From: Oscillochloris sp. ZM17-4
Lineage (GTDB): Bacteria > Chloroflexota > Chloroflexia > Chloroflexales > Chloroflexaceae
NCBI RefSeq assembly: GCF_019599295.1
Contig: NZ_JAIEWN010000046.1
Location: forward strand, 1-47,193
Length of the DNA: 47,193 nucleotides
Direction of reading: 5' to 3'
The notes beneath the pieces are model-generated. The model made no database searches. It saw nothing but the letters and a program-made list of their open reading frames with translations, and was not told where the DNA came from. The position numbers and the translations under genes are program-made. Below are positions 1-7,349 of this stretch, piece by piece; within the stretch, counting starts at the first letter, position 1; every line of letters starts with the position of its first letter.

Positions 1-1
1 C

Positions 2-1633
2 CATAACCGTCGCGAGCTGCCCCCCGCGCAGCTCGGCGGCGTCGCAGACGAGGAGGCCCAGGCGCTCGCCGCGTTTGTGGCCCGGCCCGACGAGCCGGCG
101 GCGCGCGCGCGCGGCCAGCGGCTCTGCCGGGCCGGTCTCGGCGAGCGGAGCGTCGTCATGCTCGCCCAGACGGCCCGCCACTTCTTCCTCAGCGACGCCC
201 CCGAGCACCTACGCATCCCCGCGATCGACCTGATCGATCGTTACCAGGGTGAGATCATCTGCGGGTTCATCGAGGCCCACACAGCCATCACCCGCGAAGA
301 GCAGGAGCAGATTCGATCAGCGATCCAGCGCGCGGCCAGCCGCTACGCCATTCACCTGGACGGCACCGCCGATATCGCCCGCGCGACCACATCTATCCTC
401 GACCTCGACGAGCTGCTGCAGACCGCCGTCGATCTCTTCCACGAGCGGTTTGGCTTCGCCTACGTCGCGATCTTCCTCACCGACCCGGAGAGTCGCTGGG
501 CCAGCCTCCAGTCCAGCGCCGGCGAGGCCGGCCATGCGCCGCTGCGCCCGGGCCACCGCCTGAGTATCGGCGGGGAGTCGCTGGTGGGCTGGTGCATCGC
601 CCACGGCGAGTACCGCATCGCCCTCGATGTCGGCGCGGAGGCGATCAGCTTTGATATCCCCGTCCTGACCGACATCCACTCCGAGATGGTCATCCCGCTC
701 AGCACGCGCGGCCGCGTTATTGGCGCCATGGCGCTTCAGAGCCGCCACAACGGCGCTTTTTTGGGGCAGGACCTCGCCGTGATCCAGACTACGACGGGCC
801 AGCTCGCCAACGCGATCAGCAACGCCCGCATCTTCGGGGAGCATGAGCGCACCGCACAGGAGCTGCGCGAGGCCAGAGACGCCGCTGAGGCGGCGAACCG
901 GGCCAAGAGCACCTTTTTGGCTAACATGAGCCACGAGCTGCGCACGCCGCTGACCGCGATCATCGGCTACAGCGAGCTGCTGCGCTACGACGCGAGGCAG
1001 CGGGGCTACCCCGAAATGATCGCGGATCTGGACAAGATCAACGCGGCCGGCCAGCAACTGCTGGCGATCATCAACGATATCCTCGACCTGTCGAAGATTG
1101 AGTCTGGTGAGACGCAGATCTTCACCGAGACCTTCGACCTCAGCGCGCTCCTGATCGAGGTGCAGGCGACGGCCGCCCCGCTGATCCAGAAGAACCATAA
1201 CACCTTTGAGATCCAGCTCCCGGACACGATCGGCCTGATACACTCGGACATGACAAAGATCCGAAAGATCGTGCTCAACCTGCTGAGCAACGCCGCCAAG
1301 TTCACCGAGCATGGCCGGGTCTCCCTGCGCGCGCAGCGCGAGCTACGCGATGGCAGGGAGTGGGTCGCGATCAGTATCATCGATACCGGCATCGGTATCA
1401 GGCCCGAGATGATCGAGAAGCTGTTCCAGGATTTTACGCAGGCCGATGAGTCGCTAACCCGCAGACACGGCGGCACGGGGCTCGGCCTGGCGCTCAGCCA
1501 GCGGCTCTGCCAGCGGATCGGCGGCATGATCGACGTGACGAGCGAGTTCGGCGTCGGATCGACCTTCACCGCACACTTCCCGCAGTCTATGCCGTTCGTA
1601 CACCGATACGATGAGCGTGCGCTAGGCACGTAG
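2..1633 (+). CDS. GAF-domain sensor histidine kinase (5' partial)
   Basis: Cytoplasmic histidine kinase cut by the left window edge: the frame stays open upstream of a GTG at 77 to base 2, so the true start probably lies outside. Numbering from the GTG codon, residues about 1-100 form a helical N-terminal region like those seen in stress-signalling kinases. A GAF domain follows (about 105-255, containing [13 protein letters not shown] and [15 protein letters not shown]). After a short coiled coil comes HisKA with the phospho-acceptor motif [13 protein letters not shown], then HATPase_c with the N box (LLSNAAKFT), DTGIGI and GGTGLGLAL. No transmembrane segment or receiver is visible, so its phosphate must go to a separate response regulator. 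No cognate regulator lies next to it. Kinase assignment is secure; the ligand is unknown. Confidence 0.88.
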   Translation, partial: HNRRELPPAQLGGVADEEAQALAAFVARPDEPAARARGQRLCRAGLGERSVVMLAQTARHFFLSDAPEHLRIPAIDLIDRYQGEIICGFIEAHTAITREEQEQIRSAIQRAASRYAIHLDGTADIARATTSILDLDELLQTAVDLFHERFGFAYVAIFLTDPESRWASLQSSAGEAGHAPLRPGHRLSIGGESLVGWCIAHGEYRIALDVGAEAISFDIPVLTDIHSEMVIPLSTRGRVIGAMALQSRHNGAFLGQDLAVIQTTTGQLANAISNARIFGEHERTAQELREARDAAEAANRAKSTFLANMSHELRTPLTAIIGYSELLRYDARQRGYPEMIADLDKINAAGQQLLAIINDILDLSKIESGETQIFTETFDLSALLIEVQATAAPLIQKNHNTFEIQLPDTIGLIHSDMTKIRKIVLNLLSNAAKFTEHGRVSLRAQRELRDGREWVAISIIDTGIGIRPEMIEKLFQDFTQADESLTRRHGGTGLGLALSQRLCQRIGGMIDVTSEFGVGSTFTAHFPQSMPFVHRYDERALGT

Positions 1634-1639
1634 CGCGGC

Positions 1640-1762
1640 AGATACTTCTTTTGAGCCTGGCTGACCAGCACCAGCGTCGCATCAATCGTGCCATCGCTGC
1701 CGTGGTCGATGTGCAGCGTGATCGCCCCGCTGCCGTCCCACGCGCGATAGTTAACCGTGTCG
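1640..1762 (-). pseudogene. C-terminal remnant of an exported/repeat-type protein
   Basis: Reading the minus strand down from about 1762 gives a coherent peptide containing VNYRAWDGSGAITLHIDHG and then DGTIDATLVLVSQAQ. An in-frame stop lies just upstream and no start codon or RBS is visible. The Gly/Asp-rich beta-strand pattern resembles C-terminal repeats of secreted Chloroflexota proteins (recognised by pattern only). It fills most of the gap between the truncated kinase and the next gene. Best read as a decayed gene fragment. Confidence 0.4.
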
Positions 1763-1809
1763 TATCATGGCAGCAGGCAGCCGTACCCTGTCTGTTAGGA
1801 CACCGAGCC

Positions 1810-2808
1810 ATGAACCGAGCGACCGTTGAGCTTCAGCCCGTCACCGATGCCACGTTCAGCGACCTGAACGAGAATCTGGTGCGCGAACATATCACCACGG
1901 CCGTGCGGCGTCGCGCCTACAAGGACTCGACCGACCCGCGCACCTACCTGCTACAGCACCACTGCCTCGTCGAGGTGGGCGAGCAGCTCATCCCCACCGT
2001 GCTCGGCATCCTGACCTTCGCCCGCGACCCTAACCTCTGGCTACCCCATGCCGGCATCGACGTGATTCAGTTCGCCAGCCCGCTGCCGAACTCGACGAAG
2101 ATGCTGCTCTCGCGACAGGTGCGCGGCGATGTGGTGAGCCTGATCGACCAGGCGGCCGAGCTGCTCTGGGCGCGCACCGAGCACCGGATCACCCTGCGCG
2201 GCACCCGCAGGGCCGAGCTCGACGCCTACCCGCTGGTCGTACTCCGCGAGCTTACGGCAAATGCGGTGCTGCACCGCGACTGGGGCATCACCGGCTCGCG
2301 CATTCGCATCCAGATCTTCCCCGACCGGATCGAGTGGATCAGCCCCGGAGGGTTTCCGGGCCGGCGCAAGACCATATCGTTCGAGACGCTCCTCAACGAG
2401 CACCAGCTGCGCAACCACTACCTGGCCCAGCTGCTCTACCTCTCTGAGCGGCTAGAGGCATTCGGGCTCGGCTACGACTCGGTGGCTGAGGCCATGCGCG
2501 ATGCGCCCCGCACGCCTGTTGTGACAAGCAGGCCCGAGCAGTTCAGCGTCTGCGTCTGGGGGAAAGACCTCCCTGGGGAACATCGCGTGATCACTCCGAT
2601 CAAGATGAGCGAGCGGCAGAAGAGCATCCTTAGCCTCCTCGCCAACCCCGCCACGCAGACAGTGCAGTCCTTGGCCGAAGCCCTCGAGGAGACACCGCGC
2701 ACCATCCAGCGCGACCTCCGCGGCCTCCTAGAGGCTGGCATGATCATCGCAGAGGGACATACGCGGAGTCGGCGCTATCGCGTCACGCGCGACCCGAACA
2801 ACGCGTAG
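1810..2808 (+). CDS. RecG-like ATP-binding regulator (HATPase_c_4) with C-terminal HTH
   Basis: A 332-aa protein. The ATG at 1810 is preceded by TAGGA about 9 nt upstream and is preferred over an in-frame upstream start at 1651. The N-terminal part (DLNENLVREHI...PTVLGILTFARDP) matches the middle segment of the AlbA_2/'divergent AAA' regulator family. It is followed by the family's ATPase signature ELTANAVLHRDW and by IRIQIFPDRIEWISPGGFP. The C-terminal 65 residues (MSERQKSILSLLANPATQ...EETPRTIQRDLRGLLEAGMI) form a winged-helix DNA-binding domain. The usual N-terminal AlbA_2 domain is missing, so the protein is either a short form or N-terminally trimmed. Such proteins are usually annotated as ATP-dependent DNA helicase RecG-related or transcriptional regulators. 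Substrate and target are unknown. Confidence 0.72.
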   Translation: MNRATVELQPVTDATFSDLNENLVREHITTAVRRRAYKDSTDPRTYLLQHHCLVEVGEQLIPTVLGILTFARDPNLWLPHAGIDVIQFASPLPNSTKMLLSRQVRGDVVSLIDQAAELLWARTEHRITLRGTRRAELDAYPLVVLRELTANAVLHRDWGITGSRIRIQIFPDRIEWISPGGFPGRRKTISFETLLNEHQLRNHYLAQLLYLSERLEAFGLGYDSVAEAMRDAPRTPVVTSRPEQFSVCVWGKDLPGEHRVITPIKMSERQKSILSLLANPATQTVQSLAEALEETPRTIQRDLRGLLEAGMIIAEGHTRSRRYRVTRDPNNA

Positions 2809-2874
2809 GTAAAAAAATCGCATCAGGACGGGCTATTCTCGGCCCCGAGCCCCCATACGCCACGGGGCTGGTCA

Positions 2875-3150
2875 TGTCGCAAAACCGCGCCGCAGCGAGC
2901 AGACCGGCTCGTGATCGATGGCGTTTTAGCCCTTTACAATGAGCTAAAACGCTTACGGGCTGGCACGTATTTCACAGAATGTCGCGAAAGGGCCAGATGT
3001 CGCGAAACGCTTTTCGCCGATTCAGAGCTTTTGCGCATCCAGACGCAGAGAATAGCGTATCGACTACGTCTCCCAGATGAGGCGTCAATGTCGCGAAATG
3101 CCTTTTGCGACATTGCATGCGCCCGAAACTGTCGCGAATATGGCGCGAAA
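2875..3150. repeat. Iteron-like repeats, candidate replication origin
   Basis: Seven copies of a 10-mer close to TGTCGCGAAA lie in 276 bp: 2875-2884 (TGTCGCAAAA), 2980-2989, 2998-3007 and 3089-3098 (all exact), 3103-3112 (inverted, TTTTGCGACA), 3130-3139 (last base T) and 3141-3150 (TGGCGCGAAA). The cluster ends just before a promoter that reads into the probable initiator gene. Clustered repeats upstream of a rep gene, next to an A/T-richer stretch (3171-3195), are the standard layout of iteron plasmid origins. The spacing is irregular (18, 41 and 11 bp), so these could instead be regulator operators. No DnaA box was recognised. Confidence 0.6.
2921..2952. repeat. 10-bp inverted repeat inside the origin region
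   Basis: GCGTTTTAGC (2921-2930) and GCTAAAACGC (2943-2952) are perfect inverted repeats separated by 12 bp. No T-run follows, so this is more likely a protein-binding site or a cruciform in the origin than a terminator. It sits between the first and second iteron-like boxes. Confidence 0.5.
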
Positions 3151-3155
3151 AAGTA

Positions 3156-3184
3156 TTGAGTTGCGCCATCTGTTCTGATAAAAT
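3156..3184 (+). promoter_or_regulatory. Predicted promoter for the replication initiator
   Basis: TTGAGT (3156-3161), a 17-bp spacer and TAAAAT (3179-3184) give 4/6 and 5/6 matches to the sigma-70 consensus, with TG two bases before the -10. It begins 6 bp after the last iteron-like box, so an initiator bound there could repress its own transcription. Start of transcription would be near 3191, leaving a leader of about 340 nt before the ATG at 3533. Confidence 0.5.
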
Positions 3185-3265
3185 TATGCGCTAAAGGGTG
3201 ATGTAGCGGAAGGGTCTCACCCTCCGCAAATGCCCCATCCGCCCGATCCACCTTGATAAGAAAAA

Positions 3266-3301
3266 GGCTGGGCCGCGCAGCGTCAACTGCACGGCCCAGC
3301 C
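3266..3301 (-). terminator. Intrinsic terminator on the minus strand
   Basis: GGCTGGGCCG (3266-3275) pairs with CGGCCCAGCC (3292-3301), with an additional GCAG/CTGC stem in the loop. On the minus strand it is followed by TTTTTCTTATC (3265-3255). On the plus strand it is followed by A residues, so it is directional. There is no minus-strand protein gene for it to terminate, which supports the antisense RNA above. Confidence 0.65.
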
Positions 3302-3390
3302 AAAAAGGACAAGGAAGGAAGACCAGACTACGAGCGCCCGTCTCGGATTCCCAACCATTCGAGCACTCGTGGAACCTCTCACATCTGTAA

Positions 3391-3414
3391 GGCAATGGCA
3401 ATGGCAATGGCAAT
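3391..3414 (+). repeat. (GGCAAT)4 hexanucleotide tandem repeat in the rep leader
   Basis: Four exact tandem copies of GGCAAT, followed by an AGAGAT/AGAGAG purine tract. As RNA, each copy can pair with GUUGCC, which occurs downstream at 3435-3440 and again at 3498-3503 beside the ribosome binding site. It could be a simple slipped repeat or part of a leader-folding switch. Confidence 0.7.
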
Positions 3415-3434
3415 AGAGATAGAGAGAGAATTCT

Positions 3435-3524
3435 GTTGCCATAGTAGCATCCGAACGATCTCCTTGTCAATACCTTGACCGGGGAGCCTAATGTTGTGTT
3501 GCCATAAATAGGCAACGCCAGGAG
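3435..3524 (+). promoter_or_regulatory. Leader repeats and RBS-proximal hairpin of the initiator gene
   Basis: GTTGCCATA occurs twice (3435-3443 and 3498-3506). The second copy forms a 6-bp stem, GTTGCC(3498-3503)-ATAAATA-GGCAAC(3511-3516), ending four bases before the Shine-Dalgarno AGGAG (3520-3524), which is 8 nt from the ATG at 3533. The stem could limit ribosome access, and the upstream GGCAAT repeats could compete for GUUGCC. That mechanism is inferred. Confidence 0.4.
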
Positions 3525-3532
3525 CGACGAGC

Positions 3533-4948
3533 ATGTCTGTAGCAGCCTACACGCCACAAACACCTCAGCGAGAATCTCGCGTCGCCGCCGACTCGCCGGC
3601 GACCTATGTTCCGCTGCCGCGCCGCCTGATGGAAGATCTGCGCAACGCACCCGTCGCCCTTGGCGCGTATGCGCTGCTGGCGCGCCGCTACCAGATCAGC
3701 GCCGCGCCAACCCCGCTCTCGCCGGGCGATCTTCAGCTCTACGACCCCGCCCTCAGCTACGGCGCGGCGCGGCGCGCGCTCGACCGCCTCGTCGACACCG
3801 GCTACGCAGTTGTCACCGACAGCTCCGGTCGTAAAACCAGCTATCTGCCCAGCTGGGGGAAAGTGGACGCCGCCCCGCGCCCATGGGATCGTACGGTGCC
3901 GGGCTGGGGGCGGCCTCGTCACATCGCCGCCGTCCGCCTTGACGACCGCCTGCTCGATGTCTGTATGGGACGCCTGCGCCCCCACCCAGACCACCCAGCC
4001 GTGATCGAGCGCTATGTCGCCGCCCCGCTCATCAGCCTCCGCACCATCGGGACCTATGCCCTGGCCCTTGCGGGCATTCCCATCCGCAGCACCACACTTG
4101 CCACCCTCGGCCTGTGCGATGCGACGGGACGGCCACTCCCGCTCCCCGATGACGCCACCATCCTTGCTGCCGCATCCCAACGCGCGGCGACCGATGCCGC
4201 CAGCGGCCTCACCCCCGCTGGCTGGCAGCACGCAGGCTTCACATTGCGCACCCCGGCACCTCCAAGGGGCCAAGCACTTTTTTTCGCGCCCGACGGGGGG
4301 AGCATGTTCGAGGGGGAGATCGGTCACCTGTCCGGGGACATGATCGGGGACATGATCGGGGACATGATCGGCATGTCCTGTAGTGATGAGATCGAGAATA
4401 GCCGACTAGAATGCGTCAAAACACCTCCCATCGAGCCGCCCGCGAGATCACATGGATCTACAGAATCAGACGGAGCTAACCTAACCACCACCACCCAGCC
4501 AGACACGCGTGCAGCAACAGCCGTAGATGGTGGTGGTGGAGAAATACGTACATCAGAGCCCCGGCCCGATCAGCCGCCGCCGCAGAACGAGAGCGTACGT
4601 CTGCTGCGCGCCATCGGCGTACGCGCCGACGTCGCCGCCACATTTGCGAACCGACCAGGTGATCACATCCACAACGTGATTGCCAAGGCGCGCGCACAGC
4701 AGGGCGTGCGCGACCTCGCCGCGTGGGTCGTCAGTGCGCTTCGTGCGCTCCCCGCCGCCGAGGAGATCATGCCCCCTCCCCCGAAAGTCTCCGAGCGGGC
4801 GATCCTCTTCCACTCAGGCATCTCTGGCTATGACCGCCAGCGCTGGCTGGCCATCTTCCGCAGCGCCGACCTCGCAGATCGTCCGGCCATCCTCGCCCGC
4901 TTCCATGCGCAGCACCCCGAAGAGGAATCGCATGTCAATACCGCCTAG
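3533..4948 (+). CDS. Probable plasmid replication initiator (winged-helix protein)
   Basis: A 471-aa protein starting at an ATG with AGGAG 8 nt upstream. The N-terminal 110 residues (TYVPLPRRLMEDLRNAPVAL...YGAARRALDRLVDTGYAVV) look like the winged-helix fold of plasmid/phage initiators and DnaD-like primosome proteins. The middle is Ala/Pro-rich. Residues about 268-280 contain a GDMI-GDMI-GDMI repeat encoded by a 12-bp DNA repeat. A linker (about 290-355) rich in Pro, Thr and Gly leads to a helical C-terminal domain (VRLLRAIGVRADVAATF...VRDLAAWVVSALRAL) like those of loader/initiator proteins. Its position after iterons and a controlled leader, and its 17-nt overlap with dnaB, argue for an initiator that recruits the helicase. 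No family was recognised with certainty; the role is inferred from context. Confidence 0.55.
   Translation: MSVAAYTPQTPQRESRVAADSPATYVPLPRRLMEDLRNAPVALGAYALLARRYQISAAPTPLSPGDLQLYDPALSYGAARRALDRLVDTGYAVVTDSSGRKTSYLPSWGKVDAAPRPWDRTVPGWGRPRHIAAVRLDDRLLDVCMGRLRPHPDHPAVIERYVAAPLISLRTIGTYALALAGIPIRSTTLATLGLCDATGRPLPLPDDATILAAASQRAATDAASGLTPAGWQHAGFTLRTPAPPRGQALFFAPDGGSMFEGEIGHLSGDMIGDMIGDMIGMSCSDEIENSRLECVKTPPIEPPARSHGSTESDGANLTTTTQPDTRAATAVDGGGGEIRTSEPRPDQPPPQNESVRLLRAIGVRADVAATFANRPGDHIHNVIAKARAQQGVRDLAAWVVSALRALPAAEEIMPPPPKVSERAILFHSGISGYDRQRWLAIFRSADLADRPAILARFHAQHPEEESHVNTA
4334..4369 (+). repeat. Three tandem 12-bp repeats inside the initiator gene
   Basis: GGGGACATGATC is repeated three times exactly and in frame, encoding repeated GDMI. 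It is followed by GGCATGTCC, an inverted half of the same GGACAT core. The lack of synonymous change between copies suggests recent slippage or selection on the DNA, for example as a protein-binding array. Confidence 0.7.
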
Positions 4949-6263
4949 CCCGCCCTTCGATCTCGCCGCCGAGCGTGCGACACTAGGGGCCATCCTCCTG
5001 GAGCGTGATGCCATTGTCGTTGTCGCCTCGTTCCTAACCCCGGCGCACTTTTACCTGGAGCGGCACGCCCAGATCTTTCAGGCCATGCTGACTTGCTACC
5101 AGCGGCGTGAGCCCCCCGATCTCACGACAGTCGCCGCCGAGCTGCGGCGGCAGGAGCAGCTTGAGCTCGTGGGCGGCATGTCCGCGATTGGCGAGCTTGC
5201 GGCGGAGGTTCCGACGGCGGTGCATATCGAGTACTACGCCCGCATCATCGAGCGCACCGCCGTCGGTCGAGCGCTGATCGAGGCCGCCGGGCAGATCGCG
5301 GGCCTGGGCTACGACGACAGCCGCCCGATCGAGGATCGCTTAGACGCGGCGGCTCAGCATATCTACCAGCTGGCTGCAAAGCGCCAGATCGGCCAGGACT
5401 TTGTCGCGCTCTCCCAGATTGTCAGCGAGTACTTTGATACGATCCAGGATACCGCTGACGAAGGCGATCTGCTCGGGCTGGGCACGGGTTACCCAGATCT
5501 GGACATCATCAGCCAGGGGATGAAGCCGGGCGAGCTGGTGGTGCTTGCGGCCCGCCCTGGGGTGGGTAAGACCGCAATGGCGCTCTGTATCGCCCGCTAT
5601 GTGGCCCTACGCGGGCACCGGGTCGGCATCTTTTCAATGGAGATGGATCGTGAGCTTCTGGCGCAGCGGCTCGTGGCGATGGAGCTGGGGCTCGCCACGC
5701 CGCATGCGCTGCGGCTGCTGCGGCGTGGCGACCAGACGGCGATCAACGCGCTGGCGCGGGTGTCTGAGCTACCGATCCATATTGACCACACGCCTTCGCT
5801 GAACGTCATGGCCATCCGTGATCGGGCGCGGCGCCTGTCCAGCGAGCGGCGGATAGACCTCTGGATTGTTGACTACCTCCAGCTGGCCCAGGGGCCGAGC
5901 GAGCGCGACGATGAGGTGCGGCGGATCACGGCGGTCTCGCAGGGGCTGACCAGCCTCGCCCGCGAGCTGCGCACGCCGGTGCTGGCGCTCTCGCAGCTCT
6001 CGCGAGCGGTAGAGGGGCGCGCGGAGCACATCCCCATGCTCTCCGACCTGCGGGGCTCGGGTAGCATTGAGCAGGATGCCTCACAGGTCTGGTTCATCTA
6101 CCGGGACGAGCTGTATAACCGCCAGACGGAGTATCCCGGTATGGCCGAGATCCACGTGGCGAAGCATCGCAACGGAGAGACGGGGATGGCAACGCTGCGC
6201 TTTGATCGTGCGACCACCCAGTTTCGTAGCCTGAGCAGCCGCCAGATATCGTCCGTACGCTGA
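4932..6263 (+). CDS. dnaB: Replicative DNA helicase DnaB
   Basis: A 443-aa hexameric replicative helicase, close to the usual DnaB length. The start at ATG 4932 (AGAGGA upstream) gives the classic N-terminus, FDLAAERATLGAILLERDAI. The primase-interacting N-terminal domain spans about residues 8-110. The RecA-like domain has Walker A ARPGVGKTAMA, GIFSMEM, a DnaB Walker B region (RIDLWIVDYLQLAQG) and the arginine-bearing end AKHRNGETG. The gene overlaps the initiator by 17 nt, implying co-transcription and coupled translation. A replicon carrying its own helicase beside its initiator fits a large plasmid or phage-plasmid; a chromosomal dnaB normally sits elsewhere. Confidence 0.93.
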   Translation: MSIPPSPPFDLAAERATLGAILLERDAIVVVASFLTPAHFYLERHAQIFQAMLTCYQRREPPDLTTVAAELRRQEQLELVGGMSAIGELAAEVPTAVHIEYYARIIERTAVGRALIEAAGQIAGLGYDDSRPIEDRLDAAAQHIYQLAAKRQIGQDFVALSQIVSEYFDTIQDTADEGDLLGLGTGYPDLDIISQGMKPGELVVLAARPGVGKTAMALCIARYVALRGHRVGIFSMEMDRELLAQRLVAMELGLATPHALRLLRRGDQTAINALARVSELPIHIDHTPSLNVMAIRDRARRLSSERRIDLWIVDYLQLAQGPSERDDEVRRITAVSQGLTSLARELRTPVLALSQLSRAVEGRAEHIPMLSDLRGSGSIEQDASQVWFIYRDELYNRQTEYPGMAEIHVAKHRNGETGMATLRFDRATTQFRSLSSRQISSVR

Positions 6264-6297
6264 GCAGGATGTGATGATGTCTTCGTACCGCTTGTGC

Positions 6298-6341
6298 TTG
6301 CACGTTCGTTCGCCTTCTCATATAATGTCCCACATCGGACA
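6298..6341 (+). promoter_or_regulatory. Promoter and operator-like palindrome of the partition operon
   Basis: TTGCAC (6298-6303), a 17-bp spacer and a perfect TATAAT (6321-6326) lie 38 bp before the small HTH gene. TGTCC (6326-6330) and GGACA (6337-6341) form an inverted repeat over the expected transcription start. The -35 is weak (3/6) while the -10 is ideal, as is common for repressed promoters. The HTH protein or ParA are the obvious candidate repressors. Confidence 0.5.
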
Positions 6342-6363
6342 AGCATCTAAGATAGAGTGGCCT

Positions 6364-6591
6364 ATGCTCACCACACGTCAGGCCGCCGAGCGCCTCGGAG
6401 TCACACAGCGCCAAGTGCGTCGCTTTGTGGTTGCCGGGCAGCTCGTCGCACAGCAGATCGGCGACTACCCCACCGCCCCTTGGGTGATCACCGAGGAGAG
6501 CCTGAATTGCCTGATCGTCGCTCGCACACACGACCCGCCGCGCAAGGGGCGCCGGTCCGATGCCGCCGCTATGGAGAGGAATCGCCAATGA
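6364..6591 (+). CDS. Small excisionase/MerR-like HTH protein
   Basis: 75 aa, starting MLTTRQAAERLGVTQRQVRR. This is the helix-turn-helix signature of the excisionase/MerR-like 'helix-turn-helix domain' family (HTH_17), followed by a short wing (YPTAPWVITEESLNCLI) and a basic tail. The start at 6364 is chosen because the domain begins there and a GAGTGG sequence lies just upstream. Its stop overlaps the parA start in an ATGA arrangement, so the two are translationally coupled. It may be a partition-operon repressor or a centromere-binding adaptor. Confidence 0.75.
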   Translation: MLTTRQAAERLGVTQRQVRRFVVAGQLVAQQIGDYPTAPWVITEESLNCLIVARTHDPPRKGRRSDAAAMERNRQ

Positions 6592-7349
6592 CCGTGCTTG
6601 CCGTTGCGATCCAGAAGGGTGGTACTGGGAAGACGACGACTACGCTCTCGCTCGGCGTGGAGCTCGGGCGTATGGGGCGGCGCGTGCTGCTGATTGACAT
6701 CGACCCGCAGAGTAACCTCACCCAGGCGGTTGGACATGACCCGACCCAGATCGAGCACTCCGTCTATGAGGTGCTGCTCAACCCTACCTACGGGCCGGAA
6801 TTCGCCACGATACCCACGAGCTACGGTGTTGACCTTGTCCCTGCGACTCTGACGCTGGCTGGTGCCGAGCTGACGCTGGCTGGACGTTTTGGGCGCGAGC
6901 TGTTGCTCCGCACAGCGCTCGCCGAGGCCCGCAAGGAGTACGACTACATCCTGATTGACAGCCCGCCGTCGCTCGGGGTCTTCACCGTCAACGCGCTCAC
7001 TGCTGCCGATGCGGTGCTGGTGCCGCTCCAGGCCCACGTCTTCGCCCTCAAGGCAATGCCGCAGCTCGAGGAGACGATCAGCATTGTGCGCCAGCTCAAC
7101 CCGATGCTCTCCATCGGCGGCATCGTGGTGACGATGGTTGACCGTCGAACCAGCGTCAATATGGTGGTCGAAGATACGATTCGCCAGCAGTATGGCGATC
7201 TTGTCTTCCAGACAACCGTCCCCTTCAATGTGAAGCTCGTGGAGGCGCCCGCCACAGGCCAGCCGATTAGCATCTACGCTGGCGATAGCAGCGGGGCGCG
7301 GGCCTACCGCGATCTGGCGCAGGAGGTTGTCGCCCGCTATGAGCAGTAA
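6588..7349 (+). CDS. parA: ParA-family partition ATPase
   Basis: 253 aa with the deviant Walker A KGGTGKTTTT near the N-terminus (about residues 10-19), the A' motif RVLLIDIDPQSNLT, and the Walker B region YDYILIDSPPSLG. It has the compact length of Soj-like or type Ib ParA proteins and no N-terminal HTH; DNA binding is instead supplied by the small coupled protein before it. ParA ATPases position plasmids or nucleoids with a centromere-binding partner. The next gene starts inside its 3' end, forming a three-gene partition operon. Confidence 0.92.
   Translation: MTVLAVAIQKGGTGKTTTTLSLGVELGRMGRRVLLIDIDPQSNLTQAVGHDPTQIEHSVYEVLLNPTYGPEFATIPTSYGVDLVPATLTLAGAELTLAGRFGRELLLRTALAEARKEYDYILIDSPPSLGVFTVNALTAADAVLVPLQAHVFALKAMPQLEETISIVRQLNPMLSIGGIVVTMVDRRTSVNMVVEDTIRQQYGDLVFQTTVPFNVKLVEAPATGQPISIYAGDSSGARAYRDLAQEVVARYEQ

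Larger units (their letters stand above)
3258..3434 (-). ncRNA. Predicted antisense (counter-transcribed) RNA in the rep leader
   Basis: The minus strand carries TTGACA (3470-3465), an 18-bp spacer and TACTAT (3446-3441). About 140 bp further on is a strong intrinsic terminator: a 10-bp GC-rich stem (3266-3275 with 3292-3301), an inner GCAG/CTGC stem, and then TTTTTCTT. No open reading frame of note lies between them. The predicted RNA of about 175 nt is fully complementary to the initiator's leader, as expected for plasmid copy-number control RNAs. Its first half carries four copies of ATTGCC. The promoter and terminator are read directly; the function is inferred. Confidence 0.5.

Noticed and set aside
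2911-3159. 82-codon plus-strand frame across the iteron-like repeats
   Set aside because: It is created by the repeated TGTCGCGAAA boxes (repeated Cys-Arg peptides), has no RBS and shows no domain.
3464-3492. Plus-strand TTGTCA-17-CCTAAT as an alternative rep promoter
   Set aside because: Weaker match than TTGAGT-17-TAAAAT at 3156-3184. Its -35 overlaps the stronger minus-strand TTGACA, which explains the resemblance.
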